Shown piece after piece: positions 1 through 10,584 of a DNA stretch of 37,633 nt. A program made the translations under genes and the position numbers. This stretch comes from Flavobacteriales bacterium UBA7690 (GTDB lineage Bacteria > Bacteroidota > Bacteroidia > Flavobacteriales_F > PHOS-HE28): positions 19,618-57,250 of the forward strand of contig DLGQ01000085.1 of NCBI GenBank assembly GCA_002482775.1, read 5' to 3'. The notes under the pieces were generated by a model. The model searched no databases. It had not been told where the DNA came from and was given only the letters and a program-made list of their open reading frames with translations. How positions within the stretch are numbered: position 1 is the first letter of the stretch; every line of letters begins with the position of its first letter.

Positions 1-305
1 GCGAAACCTTCAGCCGGTACGAACCACGCGGCGATGGTATTCAACCAGATGCGCCACTGCGGTTGTTGCTGCGCACGGAAGGCGGCCATCACATTGCGTT
101 TCACACGATCCTCCGGCTTTATGGTGCCGCGCTCCCGTTCATCCGGGCGCACGTAATGCAGCAGGGCACGCATACGATCGTACTCGTCGCGGTCGCTCAT
201 GTGCCGCAGCACGAAAGCGCGCTCGTCGGGAAGCAGCTGATCGAAGGTCCGCTCCGAAAGCAGGCTCTCGATGTCTTCAGGGTCGTATCGCTCGTGCCGT
301 TCCAT
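1..305 (-). CDS. Probable anti-sigma factor, N-terminal part (runs off window)
   Basis: An open frame starts at the ATG at 305 and continues without a stop to base 1, giving about 101 residues. It begins MERHERYDPEDIESLLSE and is acidic and helical, with a hydrophobic stretch just starting at the window edge (WLNTIAAWFV). It overlaps the 3' end of the sigma factor gene by 29 bases. A short charged cytoplasmic region leading to a membrane segment, directly after an ECF sigma gene, is the usual arrangement of an anti-sigma factor. Function is inferred from position; no zinc HxxxCxxC motif is seen in the visible part. The gene is cut by the window edge, not visibly broken. Confidence 0.6.
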   Translation of the reverse strand, partial: MERHERYDPEDIESLLSERTFDQLLPDERAFVLRHMSDRDEYDRMRALLHYVRPDERERGTIKPEDRVKRNVMAAFRAQQQPQWRIWLNTIAAWFVPAEGF

Positions 306-891
306 GGGGTACCAATGCGTTGGGGTCGAACTCTTTCATGCGCTCGGCCAGTTTCTTCAAGGTGTAGAAAATGCGGCTCTTCACGGTTCCTTCGCTACAA
401 CCGAACGCCGTGGCGATCTCTTTGATCGGCATGTCCTCGTGGAACCGCATCACGAAGGTGGCCTTGTGGTCGGGGTCCAATTTGTCCAGTTCCTCATCCA
501 GCCGGTCGCGGAAATGCTCGCGGTCCACGCCGATTCCGCCAACGGCTTCCACACGGTCCACGCCGTTCTTCAGGTGTACCGCTGCTTCGCGCACCACCAC
601 CTCATGACGGTAGGCGTTCTTGCACATGTTGTTCGCTACGCTGAAGATCCAGGTCTGGAACGGACGGGAGGGATCGTAGCTCTGGGGGCGTGAGGCCAAC
701 TTGGTGAAGAGGTCCTGCAAGAAATCCTGCGCTTTCTCCTTATCGCTCCACAACATGCGGTGGAAGTAGCTCAGCAGGCGCCGGTGGTAACGGTCGTAAA
801 GGGAGGCGAAGGCTTTCTCATCGCCTCGCACCACCAGCTCCATCAGGCGCTCATCGCCCAGTTTGCCGTATTCCGTGCCGAAGAGCGCCAT
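277..891 (-). CDS. ECF-type RNA polymerase sigma factor
   Basis: This 204-residue protein has the sigma-70 family ECF layout. Region 2 spans about residues 20-95 (FLQDLFTKLA and the region 2.3/2.4 segment FQTWIFSVANNMCKN). Region 4 spans about 135-190, with the helix-turn-helix MPIKEIATAFGCSEGTVKSR. It should direct core RNA polymerase to a small set of promoters. The linker between the two regions (about residues 100-130) is charged and slightly long. It starts 3 bases after the stop of the secreted-protein gene at 895-2013 and overlaps the downstream anti-sigma candidate, so the three probably form one operon. Family call is firm; the regulon is unknown. Confidence 0.92.
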   Translation of the reverse strand: MALFGTEYGKLGDERLMELVVRGDEKAFASLYDRYHRRLLSYFHRMLWSDKEKAQDFLQDLFTKLASRPQSYDPSRPFQTWIFSVANNMCKNAYRHEVVVREAAVHLKNGVDRVEAVGGIGVDREHFRDRLDEELDKLDPDHKATFVMRFHEDMPIKEIATAFGCSEGTVKSRIFYTLKKLAERMKEFDPNALVPHGTARAIRP

Positions 892-894
892 GGG

Positions 895-2013
895 TCAGTG
901 CTGGAGTATGCCGCTTTTCACCAAGGTGCTGGTGGCGCCGAGCCGTTCGGCCATGCCCCGTAATTCATGCTCCAAGCGCGAAGCCCGTGCCTCATCGCCG
1001 ATGGTGCGGTAGTGGGTGAGGAGCACCGCCGCAGGCACTAGGTAGTTGCGCGAGAGCGGCCCTGCATCCAAGGGTTTCTTCAGCCTGTCCCAACGCGCTT
1101 CCAACATGGGGATGTTTTCCACCGGTCCGTTGCTCAACCGCATGGCCAAGCCGGTCACGTAGAGCTTGTCCTTCAGCGGGGCCATTGCCTTGGAGCCCAA
1201 TGCCAGCGAGAGGTACACCGGCCTGTCGGTGGCCGCGGCGAGGTTGGCGATGAAGCCGGTTTCAGCGGCTACGGTGCCACGCGCTTTCGTTCGATCCCAG
1301 ATGCGCATCCGGTAGGCTGCGTCAGCGAGCAAGCGCTCGTCCACCACCAGCATATCCGGGTGTTTGCCGTTGGCGAATTGCTCCACCCACAAGGGGTAGG
1401 CATCCATTTCACCAGCAGCGAACAACACCGCACCGGGTTCCACGGAAGCCATGATGTCCTCGGCCACCTTGTACAGCGGTGGTGCTATGCGGCCGCGCAC
1501 CTTCATGTCCTTGGCCCGTGCCGTGAGTTCGGCCTTGTTGTCCTTTCGGGCGGCATTGGCGAGCTGCGGTGCGATCAATTCTTCACGCTGTTTATCCTTC
1601 GCGCTAGCTAGGTCCAGTTCCTCGAACGCCGCGGGAGCCGGGAACTGCGTGTAATAGTTCGCCATGTGCGCCTCGAAGGAGTTGGGTGCTGCGGCGTTCA
1701 GTTCCACTGCCAGATCCACCAAACGGGCGCGGTCCTGGGCGGGAAGGGCTCCTTCGTTCTTTACCAAGGCCACGTTCCGTTCCCAGCGCAGGGCGTCCAA
1801 CTGGCTGCCTGCGCTGCGCCGTCCTGCGTCATCCAGCGCTTCGGTTTCCTTCGTCTCCGTTATCCTTGGCGGAATGCTCCATCCCCCTTGGTAGGGTTCG
1901 GCCACAGCGGGGGCTTGCTGCTGTTCCTGCAAGGCCTTTTCAGCCCCGGCCTGGCCCATGCCCAACAAGGGGAACAGGGCGATGGGGAGCAGGAAATGGC
2001 GGATGGGGGACAT
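895..2013 (-). CDS. Secreted protein with DUF2723-like C-terminal motif
   Basis: 372 residues. The first 22 or so form a signal peptide (MSPIRHFLLPIALFPLLGMG, then AGA). The segment around residues 195-235 (VLFAAGEMDAYPLWVEQF and then MLVVDERLLAD) resembles the part of Bacteroidota DUF2723 membrane proteins that reads roughly NGDNDTFPLWY followed by VRVVNLSLL. The multi-helix membrane domain of that family is absent, so this looks like a free periplasmic relative of its C-terminal half. The rest is helical and alanine-rich. It is the first gene of the putative operon with the ECF sigma factor. The function is unknown; the similarity is by eye. Confidence 0.75.
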   Translation of the reverse strand: MSPIRHFLLPIALFPLLGMGQAGAEKALQEQQQAPAVAEPYQGGWSIPPRITETKETEALDDAGRRSAGSQLDALRWERNVALVKNEGALPAQDRARLVDLAVELNAAAPNSFEAHMANYYTQFPAPAAFEELDLASAKDKQREELIAPQLANAARKDNKAELTARAKDMKVRGRIAPPLYKVAEDIMASVEPGAVLFAAGEMDAYPLWVEQFANGKHPDMLVVDERLLADAAYRMRIWDRTKARGTVAAETGFIANLAAATDRPVYLSLALGSKAMAPLKDKLYVTGLAMRLSNGPVENIPMLEARWDRLKKPLDAGPLSRNYLVPAAVLLTHYRTIGDEARASRLEHELRGMAERLGATSTLVKSGILQH

Positions 2014-2076
2014 GGCGTTGTGCGGTTCTTAAGCTCCCGTACACGGCGGCCGGGAAAAGGTTCGATCGTGCGGAGG

Positions 2077-2084
2077 TACCTTTG
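2077..2084 (+). promoter_or_regulatory. Bacteroidota -7 promoter element (TACCTTTG)
   Basis: TACCTTTG matches the Bacteroidota sigma-A -7 consensus TAnnTTTG exactly. It lies 11 bases before the ATG at 2096, so transcription would begin within a few bases of the start codon and leave an almost leaderless mRNA. No clear -33 TTTG is seen at the expected distance. Confidence 0.55.
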
Positions 2085-2095
2085 CAAAGATCACC

Positions 2096-2371
2096 ATGTT
2101 GAGCGACGAAGCGAAGGATAAACTGCGGCAGACCTTGGAGAAGATCCAGGAGTGGCCCTCGGTGTACATGTACAAGTTCATCTTCGAACCCGACCAGGAG
2201 CGCCTGGAGCGCGTGGTGGCGCTTTTCCCACCTGAGAGCGAGATCCTGCGCAAGTACAGCACGGGCGGCAAATACCTCAGCATCACCGTGAAAGAGGTGA
2301 TGATGAGCGCCGAGGACGTGGTGGCGCGCTACGATAAAGCTTCGGAGATACCGGGCATCATCACCCTATGA
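2096..2371 (+). CDS. DUF493 family protein
   Basis: This 91-residue protein matches the small DUF493 (YbeD-like) family in length and pattern: a short helix, then YMYKFIFEPDQERLERVVALF, a charged turn, and a strand reading YLSITVKEVMMSAEDVV. Family members are small alpha/beta regulatory-type proteins whose biochemical role is poorly defined. The gene follows a perfect -7 element and overlaps the next gene by four bases (ATGA), so it is the first gene of a three-gene operon. Confidence 0.85.
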   Translation: MLSDEAKDKLRQTLEKIQEWPSVYMYKFIFEPDQERLERVVALFPPESEILRKYSTGGKYLSITVKEVMMSAEDVVARYDKASEIPGIITL

Positions 2372-2760
2372 TAGGCGAGAACGACCTGCTGAACATCCGC
2401 ACCGCACTGCTCATCACCCTGAGCATCCTGCTGGTGGTGATCCTCTGGCGCCGGTTCCGCCAACGCGTGCTGGCCAACGACATGCCCGCCCCGCTGCATG
2501 CCGAGCTCCTCGGTATCCAGCTTGCATACCACCCGGCCCGCTTGCGCGTTGACCTGAAAGTGCCCAGCGAACAATTGATCCAGACGCGCCTGTTGGACCA
2601 GGCCCATGCGCCTTTCCACACGTGGAACGAGGAACGGGTGAAGACCGGCACGCACACCTTGGAACGCGACCTGCCTTCCATGGCCGATGGCGTGTATTTT
2701 CTGGAGATGGCCACGGCCACACAACGAACCGTGCGCCAGTTCCGTCTTCAGCAGGCATGA
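2368..2760 (+). CDS. Membrane-anchored protein with C-terminal beta domain
   Basis: 130 residues. Residues 9-28 (NIRTALLITLSILLVVILW) form one membrane segment followed by RRFRQR, predicting an N-terminal anchor. The remainder (about 45-130) is strand-rich and ends with a pattern like SMADGVYFLEMATATQRTVRQF, which resembles the C-terminal strands of gliding/T9SS-type sorting domains, though the protein is short and the likeness is weak. It is coupled to both neighbours by ATGA overlaps. I do not recognise the family. Confidence 0.75.
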   Translation: MIGENDLLNIRTALLITLSILLVVILWRRFRQRVLANDMPAPLHAELLGIQLAYHPARLRVDLKVPSEQLIQTRLLDQAHAPFHTWNEERVKTGTHTLERDLPSMADGVYFLEMATATQRTVRQFRLQQA

Positions 2761-3425
2761 CCTCCCGGCACCTCTTCCTCTCCGCGTGTACCGTGCTGCT
2801 TTCGTTGGGGTGCTACGCCCAGAAGAAGGAGCGGCTTCCCGATGTATCGTCCACCATCAAGGGTAACCTGATCCTGCCGGTGCCGCTGGGCAATCCGCTG
2901 TTCGAGGCCGTTACCGAAAGCGTGGGCCAGGTGGATGGCCTGATCCAGTTCCCCATCTACAAAGGGCTCGGTATCGGAGTAGGAGGGAAGATGACCTGGT
3001 TCCAGATCAACGAGCGCGCCTTGGCACCGTTGGTTACCTCCGGCGAGATCCGGCGGCTGGCGCTGTACGGCAAGGTCAGCTACGAACGGTACACCAGCGA
3101 ACGCACCTTCTATGAGTTGAACGCGCGGGTGGGTTCATCGTCCTACTGGTTCGATTGCCCCACCTGCGGCGATAAGCCACGCTCCAGCCTGCACTGGGGC
3201 ATCGGCACCGGCTATTACATCCACGCCTCGGAGAACCTGGCGTTCGGCCTCACCCTCGGCTACGAAAAAGACGGCATCACCTTCGGCGCACCGGACCTGG
3301 GTTTGGACGAAGGTTTCCCCGGTAGGCCCGAACGCTACGAGGCCCGGCAAACGCAGTATTTGGTCATCGGCATGGGCTTCAGCACCCGGCTGCGCAAAGC
3401 GCCGGATAGCGGGCCGGGTTGGTAG
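2757..3425 (+). CDS. Outer-membrane beta-barrel-like protein
   Basis: The start at 2757 is chosen because its ATG overlaps the previous stop (ATGA) and opens a clear signal peptide, MTSRHLFLSACTVLLSLGCYAQ. The 222-residue product then shows alternating aromatic and small residues in strands (LGIGVGGKMTWFQI, LAFGLTLGYEKDGITFG) and ends with a strand-like segment, as in small outer-membrane barrels of the OmpA/OprF porin type. Two cysteines (CPTC) lie near residue 137. No catalytic motif is visible. It is the last gene of the operon, followed by a shared hairpin. Confidence 0.75.
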   Translation: MTSRHLFLSACTVLLSLGCYAQKKERLPDVSSTIKGNLILPVPLGNPLFEAVTESVGQVDGLIQFPIYKGLGIGVGGKMTWFQINERALAPLVTSGEIRRLALYGKVSYERYTSERTFYELNARVGSSSYWFDCPTCGDKPRSSLHWGIGTGYYIHASENLAFGLTLGYEKDGITFGAPDLGLDEGFPGRPERYEARQTQYLVIGMGFSTRLRKAPDSGPGW

Positions 3426-3434
3426 TTAACGCAG

Positions 3435-3481
3435 AACGGCCCCCGGTCATCCTTGCGAAGGCAGGGATCCGAAGGGCCGTT
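3435..3481. terminator. Bidirectional hairpin between convergent genes
   Basis: AACGGCCC (3435-3442) pairs perfectly with GGGCCGTT (3474-3481). It lies between the convergent ends of the beta-barrel gene (3425) and clpC (3503), so it probably serves both. The loop is long and the T tract short. Confidence 0.5.
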
Positions 3482-3502
3482 CCGTAATTGCGTTGGATCA
3501 GG

Positions 3503-6109
<2,607 letters not shown>

Positions 6110-6239
6110 TCAGTTGGTTTTCTGCTTTAGAAAGCGAGATGGCCGAAGAGTGCTTCGCTACCGTGCTAAGTTAGCTGCCCGGCCACTGGGGGCAAGCTAT
6201 TCAACGCGGCAACGGCAGGCTTGTTCCAAGGAAGCGCAA

Positions 6240-6271
6240 TTATCCACAGCCAAGTGTCGGTTTGTGGAAAA
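6240..6271. promoter_or_regulatory. DnaA-box pair in clpC-gyrA spacer
   Basis: TTATCCACA at 6240-6248 is a perfect DnaA box, and TGTGGAAAA at 6263-6271 is an inverted copy with one mismatch, with centres 23 bases apart. They lie in the divergent promoter region of clpC and gyrA. They could regulate gyrA or be chance; the spacer is too small and isolated to call an origin. Confidence 0.3.
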
Positions 6272-6300
6272 TCTCGTGATCCTGTCGTGTGCGATCGGAG

Positions 6301-6308
6301 TACCTTCG
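6301..6308 (+). promoter_or_regulatory. Possible gyrA -7 element (TACCTTCG)
   Basis: TACCTTCG differs at one position from the Bacteroidota TAnnTTTG element and lies 58 bases before the gyrA start at 6367. No convincing -33 element is seen at the standard distance, so this is tentative. Confidence 0.3.
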
Positions 6309-6366
6309 GGCTCCCATTTTGGGGCCCTGTTCACAAGGACCGGGCCAGCGTGACGAACTGACAGAT

Positions 6367-8931
6367 ATGGCAGAAGGAGAAAAGATCATCCCGATCAACA
6401 TCGAGAACGAAATGAAGACCGCCTACATCGATTATTCGATGTCGGTGATCGTGAGCCGGGCACTTCCCGACGTGCGTGATGGGCTGAAGCCGGTACACCG
6501 CCGCGTGCTTTACGGCATGCAGGACCTGGGTGTCCTCAGTAACCGCCCGTACAAGAAGAGCGCCCGTATCGTAGGGGAGGTGCTGGGGAAATACCACCCG
6601 CACGGCGATGGCAGTGTATATGACGCCATGGTGCGTATGGCCCAGGAGTGGAGCCTGCGCTACCCGTTGGTGGATGGCCAAGGGAACTTCGGCAGCTTGG
6701 ATGGTGACAGCCCGGCAGCCATGCGTTATACCGAGGCGCGTTTCAAGAAGATCGCTGAAGAGGTGCTCGCCGACCTGGACAAGGAGACGGTGGACATGCG
6801 CCCCAACTTCGATGATACGCTGGAAGAACCCAGTGTGATGCCCACGAAGATCCCATGCCTGCTGGTGAACGGGGCTTCCGGTATCGCCGTGGGGATGGCC
6901 ACCAACATGCCCCCGCACAACCTCAGCGAGGTATGCGACGGTATCGTGGCCTACATCCAGGACAAGGAGATCACCACCGAAGGCCTGATGCAACACATCA
7001 AAGGTCCCGACTTCCCAACGGGAGGCGTGATCCTGGGCACCACGGGCATCCGCGAAGCGTACGAGACCGGCCGCGGCCGTGTGGTTTTGCGCGCTGCGTG
7101 CCATATTGAAGAGGACAACAAGACCGGGCGAGAGACCATCATCTGCACCGAGATCCCGTTCCAGACGAACAAAGCCGTGCAGCTCGTGAAGGGCGTGGCC
7201 GATCTGGTGAACGACAAGAAGATCGAAGGCATCAGCGATGTCAACGACTACAGCGACCGTACCGGCATCCGCATCGCCTACGATGTGAAGCGCGAAGCCA
7301 TGGGTACCGTGGTGCTGAACCAGCTCTACAAGTACAGCGCACTCCAGTCCAGCTTCAGTGTGAACAACATCGCACTGGTGGGTGGCCGTCCCATGCTGTT
7401 GGGGCTGAAGCCGATGATCCAGCACTTCGTGGACCACCGCATGGACGTGGTGATCCGCCGCACGAAGTACGATCTGCGTAAAGCCGAAGAGCGCGCCCAC
7501 ATCCTGGAGGGCCTGTTGATCGCCCTCGATCACCTGGATGCCGTGATCGCCCTGATCCGCGCCAGCCAAACGCCCGAAGAAGCGAAGGATGGCCTGATGG
7601 CGCAGTTCGGCCTCAGCGAGATCCAGTCCAAAGCGATCCTGGACATGCGATTGCAGCGCCTCACCGGCCTGGAGCGCGACAAGATCCGCGACGAGCATGC
7701 GGAGCTAATGAAGATCATCGCCTACCTGAAAGAGGTGTTGGCGGACGAAGGCCTGCGCCTGAAGATCATCACCGATGAGACCTTGGAGATCAAGGAGAAG
7801 TACGGCGACAAGCGGCGCACGCAGATCATCGAAGCGCGTGGCGACATGCGCATGGAAGACCTCATCGCCGACGAAGCGGTGGTGGTCACCATCAGCCACC
7901 TCGGCTACATCAAGCGTACGGCGCTCTCCGAATTCCGGACGCAGGGTCGCGGCGGCATCGGCAGCAAAGGCAGCACAACGCGTGATGAGGACTTCTTGGA
8001 GCACCTCTTCGTGGCCACCAACCACAACTACCTGCTCATCTTCACCCAGAACGGGAAGGTGTTCTGGATGCGGGTGTACGACATCCCCGAGGGTAACCGC
8101 CAGAGCAAGGGTCGCGCGATCCAGAACCTGGTGCAGTTGGAGGGTGGTGATAAGGTGGTAGCCTACCTCAACGTCACCGACCTCACCAGCGAGGAATACT
8201 TGAACAACCACTTCGTGGTGCTCTGCACCAAGAAGGGTATCATCAAGAAGACCACACTTGAGGCCTACAGCCGTCCACGTTCCAACGGCATCATCGCCGT
8301 GGGTATCCGCGAAGGTGACGAGCTTTTGGAAGCACGCCTTACCAACGGTAACAGCCACATCATCCTGGCCAGCCGCGACGGAAAAGCCATCCACTTCGAA
8401 GAGAACCGCGTGCGCCCGATGGGTCGCGGGGCCAGCGGGGTCATCGGCATGGACCTCGGCGACGAGGCCGGCAACGAGGTGGTGGGCATGATCACAATCG
8501 ACAAGGCCGAGACCGCCACGCGCCAAGTGCTGGTGGTGAGCGACAAAGGCTACGGCAAACGCAGTCCGGTGGACGATTACCGCATCATCAACCGCGGTGG
8601 TAAAGGGGTGAAGACCCTCCAGGTAACGGACAAGACCGGCAACCTGATCGCCATCAAGGACGTGAAGGACGATGACCAGCTGATGATCATCAACCGCAGC
8701 GGCATGACGATCCGCATGGGCTTGGATGAATTGCGTGTTCTCGGACGTGCTACCCAAGGTGTGCGCCTGATCGAGCTGCGCAAGAACGACCAGATCGCCG
8801 CCGTTGCTAAAGTGGATAGCGACCTGAAAGACGATGAGTTGGCCGAAGGCGAAGGGGCACCAGCACCAGAAGGTGACGCACCAAGCGATGCCCCGGCCGA
8901 GGACAATGGCACGGAAGTGGATAACGCGTAG
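6367..8931 (+). CDS. gyrA: DNA gyrase subunit A
   Basis: The start at 6367 opens MAEGEKIIPINIENEMK, the usual Bacteroidota GyrA beginning; an upstream in-frame ATG at 6289 is in the leader. The 854-residue product has the breakage-reunion domain with catalytic Tyr121 in AAMRYTEARF (E. coli Tyr122), the coiled-coil region near 380-500, and a C-terminal wrapping domain with a GyrA-box-like INRGGKGVKT near residue 740. It forms the A2B2 enzyme that supercoils DNA. The tail is acidic. In the quinolone region (HPHGDGSVYD) residue 82 is glycine where E. coli has Ser83; Asp86 (E. coli Asp87) is kept. The TPR gene follows 18 bases later. Confidence 0.97.
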   Translation: MAEGEKIIPINIENEMKTAYIDYSMSVIVSRALPDVRDGLKPVHRRVLYGMQDLGVLSNRPYKKSARIVGEVLGKYHPHGDGSVYDAMVRMAQEWSLRYPLVDGQGNFGSLDGDSPAAMRYTEARFKKIAEEVLADLDKETVDMRPNFDDTLEEPSVMPTKIPCLLVNGASGIAVGMATNMPPHNLSEVCDGIVAYIQDKEITTEGLMQHIKGPDFPTGGVILGTTGIREAYETGRGRVVLRAACHIEEDNKTGRETIICTEIPFQTNKAVQLVKGVADLVNDKKIEGISDVNDYSDRTGIRIAYDVKREAMGTVVLNQLYKYSALQSSFSVNNIALVGGRPMLLGLKPMIQHFVDHRMDVVIRRTKYDLRKAEERAHILEGLLIALDHLDAVIALIRASQTPEEAKDGLMAQFGLSEIQSKAILDMRLQRLTGLERDKIRDEHAELMKIIAYLKEVLADEGLRLKIITDETLEIKEKYGDKRRTQIIEARGDMRMEDLIADEAVVVTISHLGYIKRTALSEFRTQGRGGIGSKGSTTRDEDFLEHLFVATNHNYLLIFTQNGKVFWMRVYDIPEGNRQSKGRAIQNLVQLEGGDKVVAYLNVTDLTSEEYLNNHFVVLCTKKGIIKKTTLEAYSRPRSNGIIAVGIREGDELLEARLTNGNSHIILASRDGKAIHFEENRVRPMGRGASGVIGMDLGDEAGNEVVGMITIDKAETATRQVLVVSDKGYGKRSPVDDYRIINRGGKGVKTLQVTDKTGNLIAIKDVKDDDQLMIINRSGMTIRMGLDELRVLGRATQGVRLIELRKNDQIAAVAKVDSDLKDDELAEGEGAPAPEGDAPSDAPAEDNGTEVDNA

Positions 8932-8949
8932 CACGACGAAACCAGAACT

Positions 8950-10113
8950 ATGAAGACCGCCGTATTGACCGGAGCGTTGCTCTTGAGCTTGGGCCTCAGC
9001 GCCCAGAACGCCAACGTGGTGAACGCCTACAACTATATGCAGGATGGCCAGTTGGCCAAAGCCGTCGAGTTCATCGACCCAGCAACCTTGGATCCGAAGA
9101 CGGGCGCTGCCGAGAAGACTTGGCGCTACCGTGGTGACATCTACCGCATGATCGTGATGGGCGAGGACGCTGCGCTGAAAAGCCAGTTCCCCGACGCGTT
9201 GGACAAAGCCGTGGAGAGCTACCTGAAAGCCAACGAATTGGATACCAAGGGAAGCTACAAGATCGAGAACGTGAAAGCCCTCGGGGCGCTCCAAGGTCTC
9301 TCGCTGAACACCGGCAACGAAGCCTTCACCGCGAAGAACTACGACGCGGCGATCGCCAACTACGCCCGTTCGGAGAAGATCGCCAAGACCTTCGGCATGG
9401 TGGACACGAACGCCATCTTCAACTCGGCGTTGGCCTACGAGTCCAAAGGTGACGGTCCTGGTGCCATCGCACGGTACCGCGAAGCCATCGCTGCCGGCTA
9501 CAACAAATCCGAGGTGTACCGCTACATCGCAAGCTTACAGCGCAAATCGGACGACGTGAACGGTGCCATCGCCACGGTGCGCGAAGGCCGCACGAAGTTC
9601 CCCGATGACAAGGAGCTGATCCTGGACGAGATGAGCTACCTGCTCGCCGCAGAACGTTCCGAGGAAGCCGAGGAGAGCGTGAAGCTGGGCATCCAGAAAG
9701 ACCCGAACAACGCCGTTCTGTGGTCGATCCTGGCCAGTTTGTACGATAAGAAGGCTTCCGATGCCAAGGACGAGCCCACCATGGTGGAGTGGTACAGCAA
9801 GGCTGAAGAAGCTTACAAGAAGAGCATCGAACTGGATGCCAAGTTCTTCGACAGCTACTATAACGTGGGTGTGCTCTACAACAACCGCGCGGCTTTCGAA
9901 TACGAGAAGTGCAACAAGATCAAGAGCGACGCCGAGTACACCAAGTGCAAAGCCGTTGCCGATGACATCTACGTGAAGGCCATTCCGTATTTCGAAAAGG
10001 CCCACGAGCTCAATGCCACGGATGTACCCACGATCCAGCAGCTGATGAAGCTCTACGCCAAGAACGGCGATCAGGCCAAGTACGCTACCATGAAGGACTT
10101 GCTCGGGAAGTAA
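8950..10113 (+). CDS. Secreted tetratricopeptide-repeat protein
   Basis: 387 residues. A signal peptide covers residues 1-19 (MKTAVLTGALLLSLGLSAQ), with the AQ end common in Bacteroidota. The mature part is a series of helix pairs with TPR spacing: for example LAKAVEFIDPATLD, YDAAIANYARSEKIAK, GAIARYREAIAAGY, AYKKSIELDAKFFDSYYNVG, and a last repeat near AIPYFEKAHELNATDVP. It is likely a periplasmic or envelope scaffold protein. It lies 18 bases after gyrA with no terminator between, so probably shares its transcript. No catalytic domain is visible. Confidence 0.88.
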   Translation: MKTAVLTGALLLSLGLSAQNANVVNAYNYMQDGQLAKAVEFIDPATLDPKTGAAEKTWRYRGDIYRMIVMGEDAALKSQFPDALDKAVESYLKANELDTKGSYKIENVKALGALQGLSLNTGNEAFTAKNYDAAIANYARSEKIAKTFGMVDTNAIFNSALAYESKGDGPGAIARYREAIAAGYNKSEVYRYIASLQRKSDDVNGAIATVREGRTKFPDDKELILDEMSYLLAAERSEEAEESVKLGIQKDPNNAVLWSILASLYDKKASDAKDEPTMVEWYSKAEEAYKKSIELDAKFFDSYYNVGVLYNNRAAFEYEKCNKIKSDAEYTKCKAVADDIYVKAIPYFEKAHELNATDVPTIQQLMKLYAKNGDQAKYATMKDLLGK

Positions 10114-10134
10114 GCAACCGAATTCCGAAGGATG

Positions 10135-10164
10135 AGCCGGGCGAGAGTCCGGCTTTTCTTTTTT
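10135..10164 (+). terminator. Intrinsic terminator after TPR gene
   Basis: AGCCGG (10135-10140) and CCGGCT (10149-10154) form a stem with an 8-base loop, followed at once by TTTCTTTTTT. It lies 22 bases after the TPR stop codon and points the same way. Confidence 0.85.
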
Positions 10165-10200
10165 GGACTATTGGGAGCGGTGTGATGTAGAGGGACATTA

Positions 10201-10336
10201 ACCGGGAATGGACGTGCATGAACGGGAATGGAATGCCGGGCCGAGCTAGTGGGCTAATTCACGTCCATTACCGTTCATTCACGGTAAGGAAGGAAGAAGT
10301 CAACCGGGATTGGACGTGCATGAACGGGAGTGGAAT
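10201..10336. repeat. Diverged repeat cluster upstream of the dif-like site
   Basis: A 34-base unit at 10201-10234 (starting ACCGGGAATGGACGTGCATG) recurs at 10303-10336 with two mismatches. Between them, 10257-10287 holds a related copy in inverted orientation, whose inner part is a perfect 7-bp hairpin, TTACCGT (10268-10274) and ACGGTAA (10281-10287). The 10165-10460 spacer has no gene. The cluster sits on the host side of the attachment site, so it probably belongs to the chromosome. Its function is unknown. Confidence 0.75.
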
Positions 10337-10460
10337 CCCAAGCGGCCAACTGACCATTTACGGTTGTGGAGGGAGATAGGGCAGGCTGCTGATCCTTCAG
10401 ATCACGGTCTAGTGGCCCGTGAACCTGAGAGTGGAACCCGTTGCGCCACAGCGCAATACA

Positions 10461-10494
10461 ACTTTACATAATATAAATTATGCGCCACGGCATC
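10461..10494 (+). other. attL: dif-like XerC/XerD site with element-end repeat
   Basis: The site reads ACTTTACATAA (XerC-arm position, 10461-10471), TATAAA (centre, 10472-10477), TTATGCGCCAC (XerD-arm position, 10478-10488). The inner arms CATAA/TTATG with a 6-bp centre have the same layout as the E. coli dif site. Bases 10471-10494 are repeated exactly at 37610-37633. An adjacent perfect hairpin, TTGCGC-CACA-GCGCAA, lies at 10441-10456. The left arm is host-derived and the right arm element-derived if the element entered here. Confidence 0.8.
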
Positions 10495-10584
10495 TATCCT
10501 CAGCCTTCAGCGACTTTGCCCGAACAAGCCCTGGAACCCTCAATATGTCCCGGGGCACTTTACCCTGGAACTTTCGCCGAAGCT

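Noticed and set aside
7705..9294. 529-codon open frame on the minus strand, and similar long frames at 4658-6094 and 6331-7698
   Set aside because: They are antisense shadows of gyrA, the TPR gene and clpC. High GC and biased third positions keep these frames open.
10461..10494. Attachment site in a tRNA gene
   Set aside because: No cloverleaf or TPsiC-arm sequence is visible at either end; the dif-like layout explains the site better.
10480..10584. Upstream start of the left-end gene at the ATG inside the attachment core, possibly reading through the junction
   Set aside because: A TAA lies in frame two codons before that ATG, within the shared core (10474-10476), so no reading across the junction is possible in either the integrated or circular form. 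The added 35 residues are proline-rich and unlike a protein start; 10585 is preferred.
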